A DNA stretch of 64,000 nt from Streptomyces beigongshangae (GCF_019710745.1 NZ_JAHKJW010000042.1:1-64000); one strand, 5' to 3'; shown: positions 35,793 through 44,937, numbered from the stretch's first letter. Numbers and translations: made by a program. The notes: a model not told the origin generated them from the letters alone.

Positions 35793-36932
35793 ATGGACCT
35801 GTTCGAACATCAGGCAAGGGAACTCTTCGAGGAACACGGCATCTCGGTGCCGAGGGCGGAAGTCACCGACTCGCCCGAGGAGGCGCGCGAGATCGCCCGC
35901 AGGCTGGGCGGCCGCGTCGTGGTCAAGGCCCAGGTCAGGACAGGCGGACGGGGAAAGGCCGGCGGCGTGAGGCTCGCCGCCGACCCGCCCGCCGCCGAAC
36001 TGACGGCGCGCCAGGTACTCGGCATGGACATCAAGGGCCACACCGTCGGAAAGGTGATGCTGGCCCGGCCGGTGGACATCGACGCCGAGTTCTACGTCGG
36101 CTACGTACTGGACCGTGCGGCCGGCCGGTTCCTCGCCATCGCGTCGGCCGAGGGCGGCATGGACATCGAGGAGGTCGCCGCCACCCGGCCGGACGCCGTG
36201 GCCCGCCTCCCCGTCGACCCGGCCGAGGGGGTCACCCCGGCGAGGGCCGCCGAGATCGCCGGAGCCGCCGGACTGCCCCCGCAGACCGTCGACACCCTGG
36301 TCAGGCTCTGGGGCGTACTCGTCCGCGAGGACGCCGTCCTCGTCGAGGTCAACCCCCTCGTCCGTACGGCCCAGGGGCAGATCCTCGCCCTCGACGGCAA
36401 GGTCACGCTCGACGACAACGCCCGCTTCCGGCAGACCCGCTGGGGAGACCGGGAGCCGGCTCCCGAGGACCCGCTGGAGGCGGCCGCCGCGGCCAGGGGC
36501 CTCAACTACGTGAAGCTGGACGGCGAGGTGGGCATCATCGGCAACGGCGCCGGCCTCGTCATGTCGACCCTCGACGTGGTCGCCGGCTGCGGCGCCCGCC
36601 CCGCCAACTTCCTCGACATCGGCGGCGGCGCCTCCGCCCGGATCATGGCCGACGGCCTCTCCGTCGTCCTCTCCGACCCGGCGGTCAGGTCGGTCCTCGT
36701 CAACGTCTTCGGCGGCATCACCGCCTGCGACGCGGTCGCCGACGGCATCGTGCAGGCACTGGACTCGGTCCGGCCGACCAAACCGCTGGTCGTCCGCCTC
36801 GACGGCAACAACGCCGCCCGCGGCCGCGCGATCCTCGACGAACGCGCGCACCCGCTGGTCCAGCAGGTCACCACCATGGACGGCGCCGCACGCCGCGCCG
36901 CCGACCTCGCCCACGCAGCCGACGCAGCCTGA
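35793..36932 (+). CDS. Succinate-CoA ligase beta subunit paralogue (SucC-like)
   Basis: 379 residues. ATG 35793 follows GGAGGGAGCCGGG and gives MDLFEHQARELFEEHGI, the standard SucC opening. ATP-grasp domain with VVVKAQVRTGGRGKAGGVRLA, then the ligase domain with LDGEVGIIGNGAGLVMSTLD, NFLDIGGGAS and NVFGGITACD. Paired with the SucD-like gene 11 bases downstream, it makes an acyl-CoA from a dicarboxylate, ATP and CoA. It is unlikely to be the TCA-cycle enzyme, given its operator shared with a formyl-CoA transferase operon; it may supply succinyl-CoA as CoA donor, or activate malate or another diacid. Confidence 0.9.
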   Translation: MDLFEHQARELFEEHGISVPRAEVTDSPEEAREIARRLGGRVVVKAQVRTGGRGKAGGVRLAADPPAAELTARQVLGMDIKGHTVGKVMLARPVDIDAEFYVGYVLDRAAGRFLAIASAEGGMDIEEVAATRPDAVARLPVDPAEGVTPARAAEIAGAAGLPPQTVDTLVRLWGVLVREDAVLVEVNPLVRTAQGQILALDGKVTLDDNARFRQTRWGDREPAPEDPLEAAAAARGLNYVKLDGEVGIIGNGAGLVMSTLDVVAGCGARPANFLDIGGGASARIMADGLSVVLSDPAVRSVLVNVFGGITACDAVADGIVQALDSVRPTKPLVVRLDGNNAARGRAILDERAHPLVQQVTTMDGAARRAADLAHAADAA

Positions 36933-36943
36933 AGGAGCGGGAC

Positions 36944-37834
36944 ATGGCCATCTACCTCACCAAGGAGAGCAAGGTCCTCGTCCAGGGCATGACCGGCGGC
37001 GAGGGCATGAAACACACCCGGCGCATGCTCGCCGCGGGCACCGACGTGGTCGGCGGCGTCAACCCGCGCAAGGCGGGCCGGAGCGTGGACTTCGACGACC
37101 GCGCCGTCCCCGTCTTCGGCTCCGTGCGCGAGGGCATCGAGACGACCGGCGCCGATGTCTGCGTCGTCTTCGTCCCGCCCGCGTTCGCCGAGGGGGCCGT
37201 CGTCGAGGCCGCCGACGCCGGTATCGGACTGGCCGTCGTCATCACGGAGGGCATCCCGGTCCACGACGCGGTCGCCTTCACCGCGTACGCGAAGGCCAGG
37301 GGCACCCGGATCATCGGCCCCAACTGTCCCGGCCTGATCACCCCCGGCCAGTCCAACGCGGGCATCATCCCCGCCGACATCACCAAGCCCGGGCGCATCG
37401 GCCTGGTCTCCAAGTCGGGCACCCTCACCTACCAGCTCATGTACGAGCTGCGGGACACCGGCTTCTCGACCTGCGTCGGCATCGGCGGCGACCCCGTCAT
37501 CGGCACCACCCACATCGACTGCCTGGCCGCCTTCCAGGACGACCCCGACACCGAACTCATCGTCCTGATCGGGGAGATCGGCGGCGACGCCGAGGAACGC
37601 GCCGCCGCATACGTCCGCGACCACGTCACCAAGCCCGTCATCGGCTACATCGCCGGCTTCACCGCACCCGAGGGCAGGACGATGGGCCACGCGGGCGCCA
37701 TCGTGTCCGGCTCGTCCGGCACGGCCAGGGCGAAGAAGGAGGCCCTGGAAGCGGCGGGCGTACAGGTGGGGGAGACCCCGACCGGGACGGCCCGGCTGGT
37801 CCTGGCCCGCCTCGAAGCGGAGCGTGGTCACTGA
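36944..37834 (+). CDS. Succinate-CoA ligase alpha subunit paralogue (SucD-like)
   Basis: 296 residues, RBS GAAGGAGC before ATG 36944. CoA-binding domain with VLVQGMTGGEGMKHTRRML and VVGGVNPRKAG, then VITEGIPVHD, IIGPNCPGLITP and the phospho-His region GRTMGHAGAIVSGSSGTA, with the phosphorylated His in GHAGAIV. It binds CoA and carries the phosphate for the beta partner. It forms one unit with the SucC-like gene and the aldehyde dehydrogenase 62 bases downstream. Confidence 0.92.
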   Translation: MAIYLTKESKVLVQGMTGGEGMKHTRRMLAAGTDVVGGVNPRKAGRSVDFDDRAVPVFGSVREGIETTGADVCVVFVPPAFAEGAVVEAADAGIGLAVVITEGIPVHDAVAFTAYAKARGTRIIGPNCPGLITPGQSNAGIIPADITKPGRIGLVSKSGTLTYQLMYELRDTGFSTCVGIGGDPVIGTTHIDCLAAFQDDPDTELIVLIGEIGGDAEERAAAYVRDHVTKPVIGYIAGFTAPEGRTMGHAGAIVSGSSGTARAKKEALEAAGVQVGETPTGTARLVLARLEAERGH

Positions 37835-37896
37835 TCGGTGACCCGACGAGCCACGTACGACCGCCCCCGACTGCGCACCGAGAGCGGAGCAACCGA

Positions 37897-39468
37897 ATGG
37901 CCCCCACCCCCTCACCCACTCCCTCATCCGCACCCACCCTCACCCTCAAGGCCGGCACCGCGTGGGCCGACGCCTGGCGGCGCTGTCTGGCCGTCGCACC
38001 CGAGGCATTCCGGGACGACCGGGTCCTCAACCTCTGGGGTGCCGCCTGGCGGGCGGACGGCCGGGCGCTGCCCGCCACCAGTCCCGTCGACGGCGGCCCC
38101 GTCGCGGGCCCGCCGCGCCTGGACGGAGCCACGGCCCACCGGGCCGTCCGCGCCGCCCTCGACCACCACCGCGCCTGGCGGCACGTCCCCCTCGAAGAAC
38201 GCCGGGCCCGCGTCGCGGCGACCCTCGACGCCCTCACCGAGCACCGCGAGCTGCTCGCCCTCCTCCTCGTCCGGGAGATCGGCAAGCCCTGGCGCCTCGC
38301 GCAGGCCGACGTCGACCGGGCCGTCGACGGCGTGCGCTGGTACGTCGACGGCATCGAGCCCATACTCGCGGACCGGGTCCCGCTGGACGGACCCGTCTCC
38401 AACATCGCGAGCTGGAACTACCCCATGAGCGTCCTGGTCCACGCCCTGCTGGTACAGGCACTGGCGGGCAACGCGGTCATCGCCAAGACCCCGACGGACG
38501 GCGGCGTCGCGTGCCTCACCCTGGCCTGCGCGCTCGCCGCCCGCGAGGGGATACCCGTCACCCTCGTCAGCGGCGGCGGACGCGAGCTGTCTCAGGCGCT
38601 CGTGCGCGCGCCCGAGATCGGCTGCGTCTCCTTCGTCGGCGGCCGCGACACGGGCGCCGCGGTGGCCACCGCCGTGGCCGACCTGGGCAAACGCCACGTA
38701 CTGGAACAGGAGGGCCTGAACACCTGGGGCATCTGGAACCACACCGACTGGGACACGCTGACGGCGGCGATCCCCAGACTCTTCGACTACGGCAAACAGC
38801 GCTGCACGGCGTACCCGCGCTTCGTCGTCCAGCGCGACCTGTTCGACGAGTTCCTCGCGGCCTACCTCCCGGCGGTCCGCACCCTCCGCGTCGGCCACCC
38901 CCTGGCGGTGGAGCGGCCGGACGACCCGTACCCGCGGCTGGACTTCGGTCCGGTGATCAACGCGGCCAAGGCGAAGGAACTGCACGACCAGGTGGCGGAG
39001 GCGATCGACCGCGGCGCCGTCCCCCTGTACCGCGGCAGCCCCGCCGACGCCCGGTTCCTGCCCGGCCAGGACACCACGGCGTACGTCCAGCCGGTCACGC
39101 TCCTGAACCCGCCCCCGTCCTCCCCACTGCACCACGCGGAACCCTTCGGCCCGGTCGACACGATCGTCCTGGTCGACACGGAGGCGGAACTGCTCGCGGC
39201 CATGAACGCGTCGAACGGCGCACTGGTGGCGACCCTCTCCACGGACGACGAGGCCACGTACGACCGCCTGGCCCCGCAGATCCGCGCCTTCAAGGTCGGC
39301 CACGGAAAACCCCGCTCGCGAGGCGACCGCGACGAGCTGTTCGGCGGCTTCGGCGCGTCATGGCGGGGCGCGTTCGTGGGCGGCGACCTCCTGGTGCGCG
39401 CGGTCACACAGGGCCCGGCGGGGGAGCGCCTGCCGGGGAACTTCCCGGAGTACCACCTGATGCCGTAG
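37897..39468 (+). CDS. Aldehyde dehydrogenase family protein
   Basis: 523 residues. Low-complexity Pro/Ser/Thr head (MAPTPSPTPSSAP), then an ALDH fold: SNIASWNYPMSVLVHALLVQ (oxyanion Asn), the NAD region VSFVGGRDTGAAV, the general base in VLEQEGLN and the catalytic Cys in GKQRCTAYP. The Glu and Cys are both present but the surrounding motifs differ from the classical ELGGK and GQxC patterns, so this is a divergent branch. It oxidises an aldehyde to an acid (or to acyl-CoA). In this locus it could remove the aldehyde co-product of a 2-hydroxyacyl-CoA lyase. It closes the plus-strand operon. Confidence 0.88.
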   Translation: MAPTPSPTPSSAPTLTLKAGTAWADAWRRCLAVAPEAFRDDRVLNLWGAAWRADGRALPATSPVDGGPVAGPPRLDGATAHRAVRAALDHHRAWRHVPLEERRARVAATLDALTEHRELLALLLVREIGKPWRLAQADVDRAVDGVRWYVDGIEPILADRVPLDGPVSNIASWNYPMSVLVHALLVQALAGNAVIAKTPTDGGVACLTLACALAAREGIPVTLVSGGGRELSQALVRAPEIGCVSFVGGRDTGAAVATAVADLGKRHVLEQEGLNTWGIWNHTDWDTLTAAIPRLFDYGKQRCTAYPRFVVQRDLFDEFLAAYLPAVRTLRVGHPLAVERPDDPYPRLDFGPVINAAKAKELHDQVAEAIDRGAVPLYRGSPADARFLPGQDTTAYVQPVTLLNPPPSSPLHHAEPFGPVDTIVLVDTEAELLAAMNASNGALVATLSTDDEATYDRLAPQIRAFKVGHGKPRSRGDRDELFGGFGASWRGAFVGGDLLVRAVTQGPAGERLPGNFPEYHLMP

Positions 39469-39641
39469 TCGGCGGCGCGCTGTCTTCCGTACGGCTTCCC
39501 CTGCCGCCCTCCTCGCCTCGCCGGAGGCCCTGCCGGAGGCTTCGCCGGGGCGAGGAAACGCAGGTGAAAGCCACTCCGAAAGCTTGGTATTGTTGTCCGT
39601 GTCGCCCCGGGGAACACCCCCGTCCAGGCGGCGGACACCTG

Positions 39642-39726
39642 GTCCGGGTGGCGGAATGGCAGACGCGCTAGCTTGAGGTGCTAGTGCCCTTTATCGGGCG
39701 TGGGGGTTCAAGTCCCCCCTCGGACA
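39642..39726 (+). tRNA. tRNA-Leu (anticodon GAG)
   Basis: A type II (long variable arm) tRNA. The acceptor stem GTCCGGG pairs with CTCGGAC; the D arm is GGCGGAATGGCAGACGCG; the anticodon loop CTTGAGGT has GAG at 39675-39677; the variable arm is TGCCCTTTATCGGGCGT; and the T arm is GGGGGTTCAAGTCCCCC. CCA is not encoded. It reads CUC/CUU codons. The decayed accessory DNA begins immediately 3' of it, so it may have served as an integration site. Confidence 0.96.
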
Positions 39727-39971
39727 CACAGTGGGGCGTTCACGAGATCGTCCCGAAGCGTTCACGAATTACCGGTCGAGTCATGTGACTCACCGGTATT
39801 TCGTCGTTTCCGGGGCCTCAAGCCTCGTGATCGGCTCGATGAGGGGGTGGGGCGGTGGCGGTCCAGGTACTGCGCCTCTCACCTGCGGAAACAGGACATG
39901 CCTGCGCGACGGCTGGTAGCCGTGGAGCAGGCATGTGGGGTTTCCAGGGGGCGGAGCGCGGCGGAGGTGCG
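39727..39971. other. Non-coding stretch with a two-tier palindrome, 3' of tRNA-Leu
   Basis: No gene is supported here. ACATGCCTGC (39896-39905) and GCAGGCATGT (39927-39936) form a perfect 10-bp inverted repeat. Inside it ACGGCT (39909-39914) pairs with AGCCGT (39918-39923) around a GGT loop, giving one long interrupted hairpin. It could be a mobile-element end, a recombination site or a structured RNA. I could not find a second copy of the tRNA 3' end in the window. Confidence 0.6.
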
Positions 39972-40440
39972 TCACTCGCGTGGCGGAGGCTCGACCTGCT
40001 CGGTCGGAAGCGGTCGCGCCTGGGGCGGGCCGGAGGGCTCACCGGGTCGGGTCGCGGCGCTCTGCGCGCTGGCTTTGCGGGGCTGGATGCCCTGGTCACG
40101 GAGGAACCGTCGGATGGCTCTGAGGTTCGCCACGAAGATGATGACGGCATTGAGCAGGGTCTGCGCGACGCGTCCGTGCGGCAGGCGGAGCTGGGGATCG
40201 TCGATGCTGTCGAGGGCGGACTTCTTGAGGTTGCCGTTGCCGCCCTCGTTCTGACTGCGCAGTCCGGACCAGGCTTCCTGCCACAGAAGGGTGAACAGGG
40301 GGTATTTCTGTCGCCACTTGGCCAACACGGTGCCCGGGACGGTGATGCTCTTCCCCCTGCAGATGTCTGGGTAGACAGGGGTGTCCCGCTTGGGCCTGGG
40401 GATGGTGGGCAGGCAGGCAGGGCGGGCGGTCGTTAAGTTC
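39972..40440 (-). pseudogene. Transposase-like gene remnant (C-terminal part)
   Basis: One reading frame is open from about 40440 to the stop at 39972, with no start codon near a family N-terminus. It contains YPDICRGKSITVPGTVLAKWRQKYPL, then WQEAWSGLRSQNEGGNGNLKK and GRVAQTLLNAVIIFVANLRAI. These match the tail of actinobacterial transposase-like proteins of the kind with CPxxxxxxSxTVPPEAGAKFRQ and RGxxAQTLxxAxxxxxxNxRKIR. The N-terminal catalytic part is missing, so it is a decayed remnant. The last 30 residues run into Pro/Arg-rich sequence. Confidence 0.6.
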
Positions 40441-40687
40441 AGGCTCCTCCATCTCCGCCGCGCGGACGCGTTGTCCGAAACCGTGCAGGGCCGAGCTGTA
40501 CCCGATCAGCGTGCCGTGCCGTCCATGTCTGCCAGTTCGGCGTAGGGGCGCGGGTACGGGCATCCGGAGGGCCGAGCGGGGCACGCGACGACCCTGGCAG
40601 GCGAAGGCGGTTCCACTCGACCGCAGTTGGCCCTTCTCGGCCCTTGATAGCGTGTGTGTGGCGGAGCGCACACAGGCTGGGGGCAGC

Positions 40688-42613
40688 ATGGGGTTGGCAA
40701 ACCAAAAGATCGCTTCTCAAATCGAGGACCTGCTGCAGGGCAAGGTCGTCATCCCCTCCATCCAGCGCGACTTCGTCTGGATGAGGCCCGACGTACGCGA
40801 TCTCTTCGATTCCCTCTACCGGGGCTACCCCGTCGGTGCCCTGCTGCTGTGGAAGACCAATCTGACCGTCCCCTTCAAGACGGCTGCCGTCGTCCAGGCC
40901 GACAAGTCGGCGCACCAGCCTCTTTACCTCCTGGACGGGCAACAGCGGTTGACCTCCCTGGCCTGGGTGTACCGGCCGGAGTCAAAGGCGGACGGCCGGC
41001 TTATCGACCTGCGCTTCGACGTGCGCACCGAGGAGTTCGTCAACCCGAGCGCGATCCAAAGCAAGGATCCGCTCCTGTTCCGTGTTTCCACCTTGCTGCA
41101 GGAGAACGTGCAGTACCACGAGGTGCTCAGAGCGGCCGGGATCGATTACTCCGCCCCGCAGTTCGGCGCATGGATGCAGCGCTTGCAGAAGGTGCACGAC
41201 ATCCGCAAGCAGGAGATCGCCGTCATCACCTACGAGTCCGACGACTACGAGGAAGTCGCTGAACTCTTCGCCCGGTTGAACAAGGGCGGTCGAAGGCTGT
41301 CCAAGGGCGACCTCGTCTACAGCGCCATCGCGGCGCGGTGGTCCGACGGTCTGGACACCATGGATGCCTTCCACCAGGAGCTGCAGGACAGCAACTTCGC
41401 CCTGAACAGGGAAGCCGTCCTGCGTCTCACGAGCCTCCTCGCGGGAACCGGCGCCCATCACATCAAGCTCATCGGGGCGGACATGGACGAGGCCGCGCTG
41501 AAGGAGGCATGGCACGCCACCGAGAGGGCGCTGCGCTTCGCCATCGACTTCCTGAAGGGCGAGTGCGCGATCCCCCGGTCCGAGGTCCTCTCGTCACCGA
41601 ACGTCACTATCGTGCCTGCCCTGCTGCTGCACCACCGGGACGGCAAGCTGCGTCCGGGGGAGGCTCAGCTACTGCGTCGCTGGGTGTACACGGCGATGGC
41701 GTTCAGCCACTACTCTCTGCAGGTCGAGGGCAAACTCGACGCGGAGGCAAGGCTGATCAAATCGCGTGAGGGAGAGGGCCTGTTCACCGAGCTCATTCGC
41801 CGGGCCTCCGGCACCCGGTCCCGGGACAGCGCCCTCCACCCGAGAGACCTGGAGCAGAAGTACTCCACGCATCCGTTCTTCAAACTGTTCTACATCGCCG
41901 CATTGCGGGGCACGGCACGGGACTGGGCGACCAATATCGCCATCAGCGACCAGCCGATGAACAGCAACGCCAAGATCGAATTCCATCACGTGTTCCCGCG
42001 CGCCCGGGTCCAGGGGACATACGCGAAGGAGGAGTGGAACAGCCTCGCCAACCTGGCCTTCGTCACCGGTCAGACGAACAAGATGATCTCCTCCAGGCTG
42101 CCCGTTGACTACATGGCGGGGATCGCGCCGGAGCGCCTGGCCGAACAGTGGATCCCCGGCGAGCCGGAGCTGCGGTCCCTGGACCGTTTCCCCGACTTCC
42201 TGGCCGCACGCCGGAGTCTGCTGGCCAACGTCCTCAACGATCTGCTCGGTCTTCCCCGCTACGACGCACAGGCCACCCACCGGGACACCGACGAGCTGCC
42301 TGCCGACGAGCAGCTGATCGTGGAGGGCCCGACCGCACCCACGCTCGTCGGGGCGGAGGTCCAAGAACTTCGCACGAAGCACGGTGTTGAGATCCACGCA
42401 GTCTACGAAGGCCGGTGCGTCGACGCCTACTACGATCCCGCGTCCCGCGTCGTGAGGATCCCCTCCGGTCCGGGCCGAGGCGAGTACGAGACTCCCAGCG
42501 GGGCGGCGGTCGCCCTGGTCCACGCCCTGAACCCGCACGTCAATCCGAATCGGAACGGATGGACGTTCTGGACCGTCACTGCCACGGGGCTGTTGCTGCA
42601 GAGCATTCGGTAG
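40688..42613 (+). CDS. DUF262 / HNH-type (GmrSD-like) restriction protein with C-terminal RAMA-like domain
   Basis: 641 residues. N-terminal DUF262 (GmrS/DndB-like) domain with the nucleotide motif LLDGQQRLTSL (residues 82-91) and LFARLNKGGRRLSKGDL. The central C-terminal nuclease domain (DUF1524-like) has EFHHVFPRA (His433-His434) and the downstream Asn in EEWNSLANLAFVTGQTNK. Residues about 560-641 look like a RAMA/DUF4357 module (ETPSGAAVALVHALNPHVNPNRNGWTFW), a domain found in restriction-methylase contexts. The combination suggests a type IV-like enzyme that cleaves modified foreign DNA. It stands next to fragments of a methyltransferase and a helicase, in lower-GC surroundings, which suggests horizontal transfer. 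Confidence 0.85.
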   Translation: MGLANQKIASQIEDLLQGKVVIPSIQRDFVWMRPDVRDLFDSLYRGYPVGALLLWKTNLTVPFKTAAVVQADKSAHQPLYLLDGQQRLTSLAWVYRPESKADGRLIDLRFDVRTEEFVNPSAIQSKDPLLFRVSTLLQENVQYHEVLRAAGIDYSAPQFGAWMQRLQKVHDIRKQEIAVITYESDDYEEVAELFARLNKGGRRLSKGDLVYSAIAARWSDGLDTMDAFHQELQDSNFALNREAVLRLTSLLAGTGAHHIKLIGADMDEAALKEAWHATERALRFAIDFLKGECAIPRSEVLSSPNVTIVPALLLHHRDGKLRPGEAQLLRRWVYTAMAFSHYSLQVEGKLDAEARLIKSREGEGLFTELIRRASGTRSRDSALHPRDLEQKYSTHPFFKLFYIAALRGTARDWATNIAISDQPMNSNAKIEFHHVFPRARVQGTYAKEEWNSLANLAFVTGQTNKMISSRLPVDYMAGIAPERLAEQWIPGEPELRSLDRFPDFLAARRSLLANVLNDLLGLPRYDAQATHRDTDELPADEQLIVEGPTAPTLVGAEVQELRTKHGVEIHAVYEGRCVDAYYDPASRVVRIPSGPGRGEYETPSGAAVALVHALNPHVNPNRNGWTFWTVTATGLLLQSIR

Positions 42614-42637
42614 TGGACGGCTCCTCCATCCGCCTGC

Positions 42638-43891
42638 CTATGTCAGGCCTCCGCGCTTGTGAGGTTTGACGTAGGTGTGTCCCTTCGGCAGATGATGAGT
42701 CCCGGTTAGGCCGGCGCTGCGATGAGCTTCGGCGTACGCTGCCAGGGCCGCAGCGCTGGCTTGCTTGCCAAGGTGCTCGATCTTCATCAGATGCCCTGCG
42801 ACGCCATGCCGTGAAGAGGCGCTCGGCAGATGTACGATCCGCTGCTTCTTCGGCTTGGGCACTACGAAGGGCGTGTAGCAGACGAGGCGGACCGTTCTCT
42901 CGCCCGGACGGGCCGGAAAATGAAGAACGCCGTCGGCCGCGCAGCTTCCTGTTTCCCAGGTGAGGCGTCTTCGGTTGATGAGCCCGTTCACCGAAGCGCG
43001 GATCGCGTCGCTCGAGTACTGGTGGGATATGGCACGGCTTCGAACGCCGCGGATCAGGTTCTCCACCGGCAGAAGTGCGCTGCCCGCCTCGTCGAGATAG
43101 CCGAGTTTGCGGATTGTCTCCTGCACCAGCACATCGAGCGAGACAGCGATGCCCGCTGGGCTGTGGGCCAGGCTCGTCGGGAGTTCACGGGCGATGATCC
43201 GGGGGTCGTACGTGTAAGAGAACCGCCTCTTCGCGATGAAGACAGGACGTTCCAGGAGGGTGAGAGACAGACGGAGCCGACTGCGGTCCAGATTGGCCGT
43301 GACCCGTGTGCCGGGCAGGAGTTCCGACGGCCATCGGATGCCTCGGAGGTGCTCTTTGGTGACCTTCTTGCGTAGTGAATCCAGCAGCACAGTGGGGAAG
43401 CCGCGGCCGTGGTCAAGGTGCACGACTTTGGCCGTCCGGATCCGACGCGCGGCCTGCGAGGGCAGCGGACACTGTCCGTGTTCCAGGTGATGTCGACGGA
43501 TCACGAATGACCACCGCAGTTCGGGGGGTGTCTCGACCACGTCGTGGGGTAGGCCCGGGTCCGGTTGCCGGATCAGTACCGTCTCGTCGAGCCTGGAGGT
43601 CGCTGCACCTTCTGCACCGCCAGGCGCCGGGGCGGCGCTGACGGCCGAGGCGGGAGGCTCATAGGTACTGGCCACCTCAGTGAGTCTTTGAAGGTGGCAG
43701 TCCGCGCAGTGGGCTAGTTGCCTGCCCGCACTCGTGGTCTTGATGGCGACCACTGTGTCCGTGGTTCTCCTGCCGCATTGATGGCAGGAGAAGGAAACCG
43801 GTGCGGAAAGCTTCTGCAAGGTCCAGCGGACATGAGTACGCGTGCTCTGCAAGATCTCTGCACCCTGGAAGTGCGCTTCCTGAGCACTCAC
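42638..43891 (-). CDS. Zinc-ribbon protein of unknown function
   Basis: 417 residues from GTG 43891, placed after AGGGGG; in-frame sequence further upstream is Arg-rich and unlike protein. I do not recognise the family. A probable zinc ribbon lies at residues about 25-60 (CHQCGRRTTD ... CADCHL). The rest is mixed alpha/beta with basic patches (RRHHLEHGQC, LRKKVTKEHLRGIRWPSELLPG) and a basic C-terminus (PKPKKQRIVHLPSASSRHG). It is convergent with the DUF262 protein, and its GC content at third positions is lower than in the flanking core genes, fitting the island. DNA binding is plausible, but only from the zinc ribbon and charge. Confidence 0.6.
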   Translation of the reverse strand: MSAQEAHFQGAEILQSTRTHVRWTLQKLSAPVSFSCHQCGRRTTDTVVAIKTTSAGRQLAHCADCHLQRLTEVASTYEPPASAVSAAPAPGGAEGAATSRLDETVLIRQPDPGLPHDVVETPPELRWSFVIRRHHLEHGQCPLPSQAARRIRTAKVVHLDHGRGFPTVLLDSLRKKVTKEHLRGIRWPSELLPGTRVTANLDRSRLRLSLTLLERPVFIAKRRFSYTYDPRIIARELPTSLAHSPAGIAVSLDVLVQETIRKLGYLDEAGSALLPVENLIRGVRSRAISHQYSSDAIRASVNGLINRRRLTWETGSCAADGVLHFPARPGERTVRLVCYTPFVVPKPKKQRIVHLPSASSRHGVAGHLMKIEHLGKQASAAALAAYAEAHRSAGLTGTHHLPKGHTYVKPHKRGGLT

Positions 43892-44058
43892 GATCGGCCC
43901 CCTTTTGCCACGCGAACTCCGCCGTGCCCCGCCCTCCCCCCAGTCGTGACGGTGCGCCACGTTGACGCCGACTGCGGAGGCGCCAGCGGGCGGCGATCCC
44001 CTTGTTCCGTGTCCTGTGCGGGACACGAGCCTCTGACCAAGAGTTTGCCTGACGCTTG

Positions 44059-44435
44059 TCAACAGGACCAGACAGTGAGGAACTCGCTCCGCACCCCCGC
44101 CTCCATCAAAAACGGACTGGGCTTCCCTGACCAGGGGACGTACAGGCTGTCGCGGGCCCTTGTGCAGCCGATGAACAGCGGGCAGCGTTCCGACAGCATG
44201 TCCGTCTTGTGCTGATCGGAGACCACCTCGGGCGGTGTGACCGCCTTCGGGAACGGCAGCGCGTTCTCGGTGACGCCGATGACCGCGACGCAGCGGAACT
44301 CCAGGCCCTTGAACGAGTGCATGGTCCCGACGCGCACGGTCGTCCCGTCCTGGGTGGAGGCGTCGGCGGCGTGCAGGGTGGCGGCGGGAACGCCGGCGTC
44401 CTTCAGTCGAGCGACCGCCTTCGCGCACGCAACTG
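44059..44435 (-). pseudogene. UvrD/PcrA-type helicase, C-terminal fragment
   Basis: Only the last about 125 residues of a superfamily 1 helicase remain, ending at 44059. Visible motifs are RVGTMHSFKGLEFRCVAVIG (motif V region) and CPLFIGCTRARDSLYVPWSG (motif VI, where Arg in TRARD is the usual helicase Arg). The upstream part, with Walker motifs, is absent; homology begins near ACAKAVARLKDAGVPAATL, and then the frame meets unrelated sequence. Confidence 0.75.
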
Positions 44436-44479
44436 ACACCGATCGGCTACTTCCCGTGCTGCGGCAGGCCTTGCTTCTC

Positions 44480-44842
44480 ATGGCACTCCGCGACGGTTCT
44501 TCGCTCCCGGACCCCACCTCAATCGAGTCGCTGCCCGAGCTGTCTGACGCAGTGATGGAGCATCCAACCCTCAGCCTGGAGAAACTTCTCCGTGACTCCA
44601 AGCAGGAGTTTGAAGCACAAGAAGAGTCCCTGCGGACGATCTGGTGTGACGAGGACGACGAGCCCGAACTTGAGGACCACCTTCACGAGGCATGTTTGGA
44701 TGCCGTCCGTGATCGCGCGACCCGTGCTGGCCGGCAGCTCATGGAACTGTGTGAGTACATCAGCGAAGTGCTCCGCCCAGAGCTGGTTATCAGCACGGAA
44801 GCTGGCAATTCCGAACGGAGGCCCTGCCGTCGTTGCTCTTGA
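44480..44842 (+). CDS. Small hypothetical protein or gene fragment
   Basis: 120 residues from ATG 44480; the frame is open further upstream into the helicase remnant. The sequence is acidic and helical (LPELSDAVMEHPTLSLEKL, DEDDEPELEDHLHEACL) and looks like real protein rather than a shadow, but no family is recognised and no convincing ribosome site precedes the ATG. It may be the intact C-terminal piece of a larger gene truncated by the event that left the helicase fragment next to it. Confidence 0.35.
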   Translation: MALRDGSSLPDPTSIESLPELSDAVMEHPTLSLEKLLRDSKQEFEAQEESLRTIWCDEDDEPELEDHLHEACLDAVRDRATRAGRQLMELCEYISEVLRPELVISTEAGNSERRPCRRCS

Positions 44843-44937
44843 CGCCTCACCGAGTAGTGGGGGTGCGTGCGTGGTTGGCGTCGAGGTCGGCGAGTTCAAG
44901 TTGGCCTGATTGTCGCCTGCGTTCCAAGGAGTGAGGC

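Noticed and set aside
44059..44601. A complete small helicase
   Set aside because: Only the C-terminal motifs V and VI remain; the upstream part of the frame is unrelated and lacks Walker motifs.
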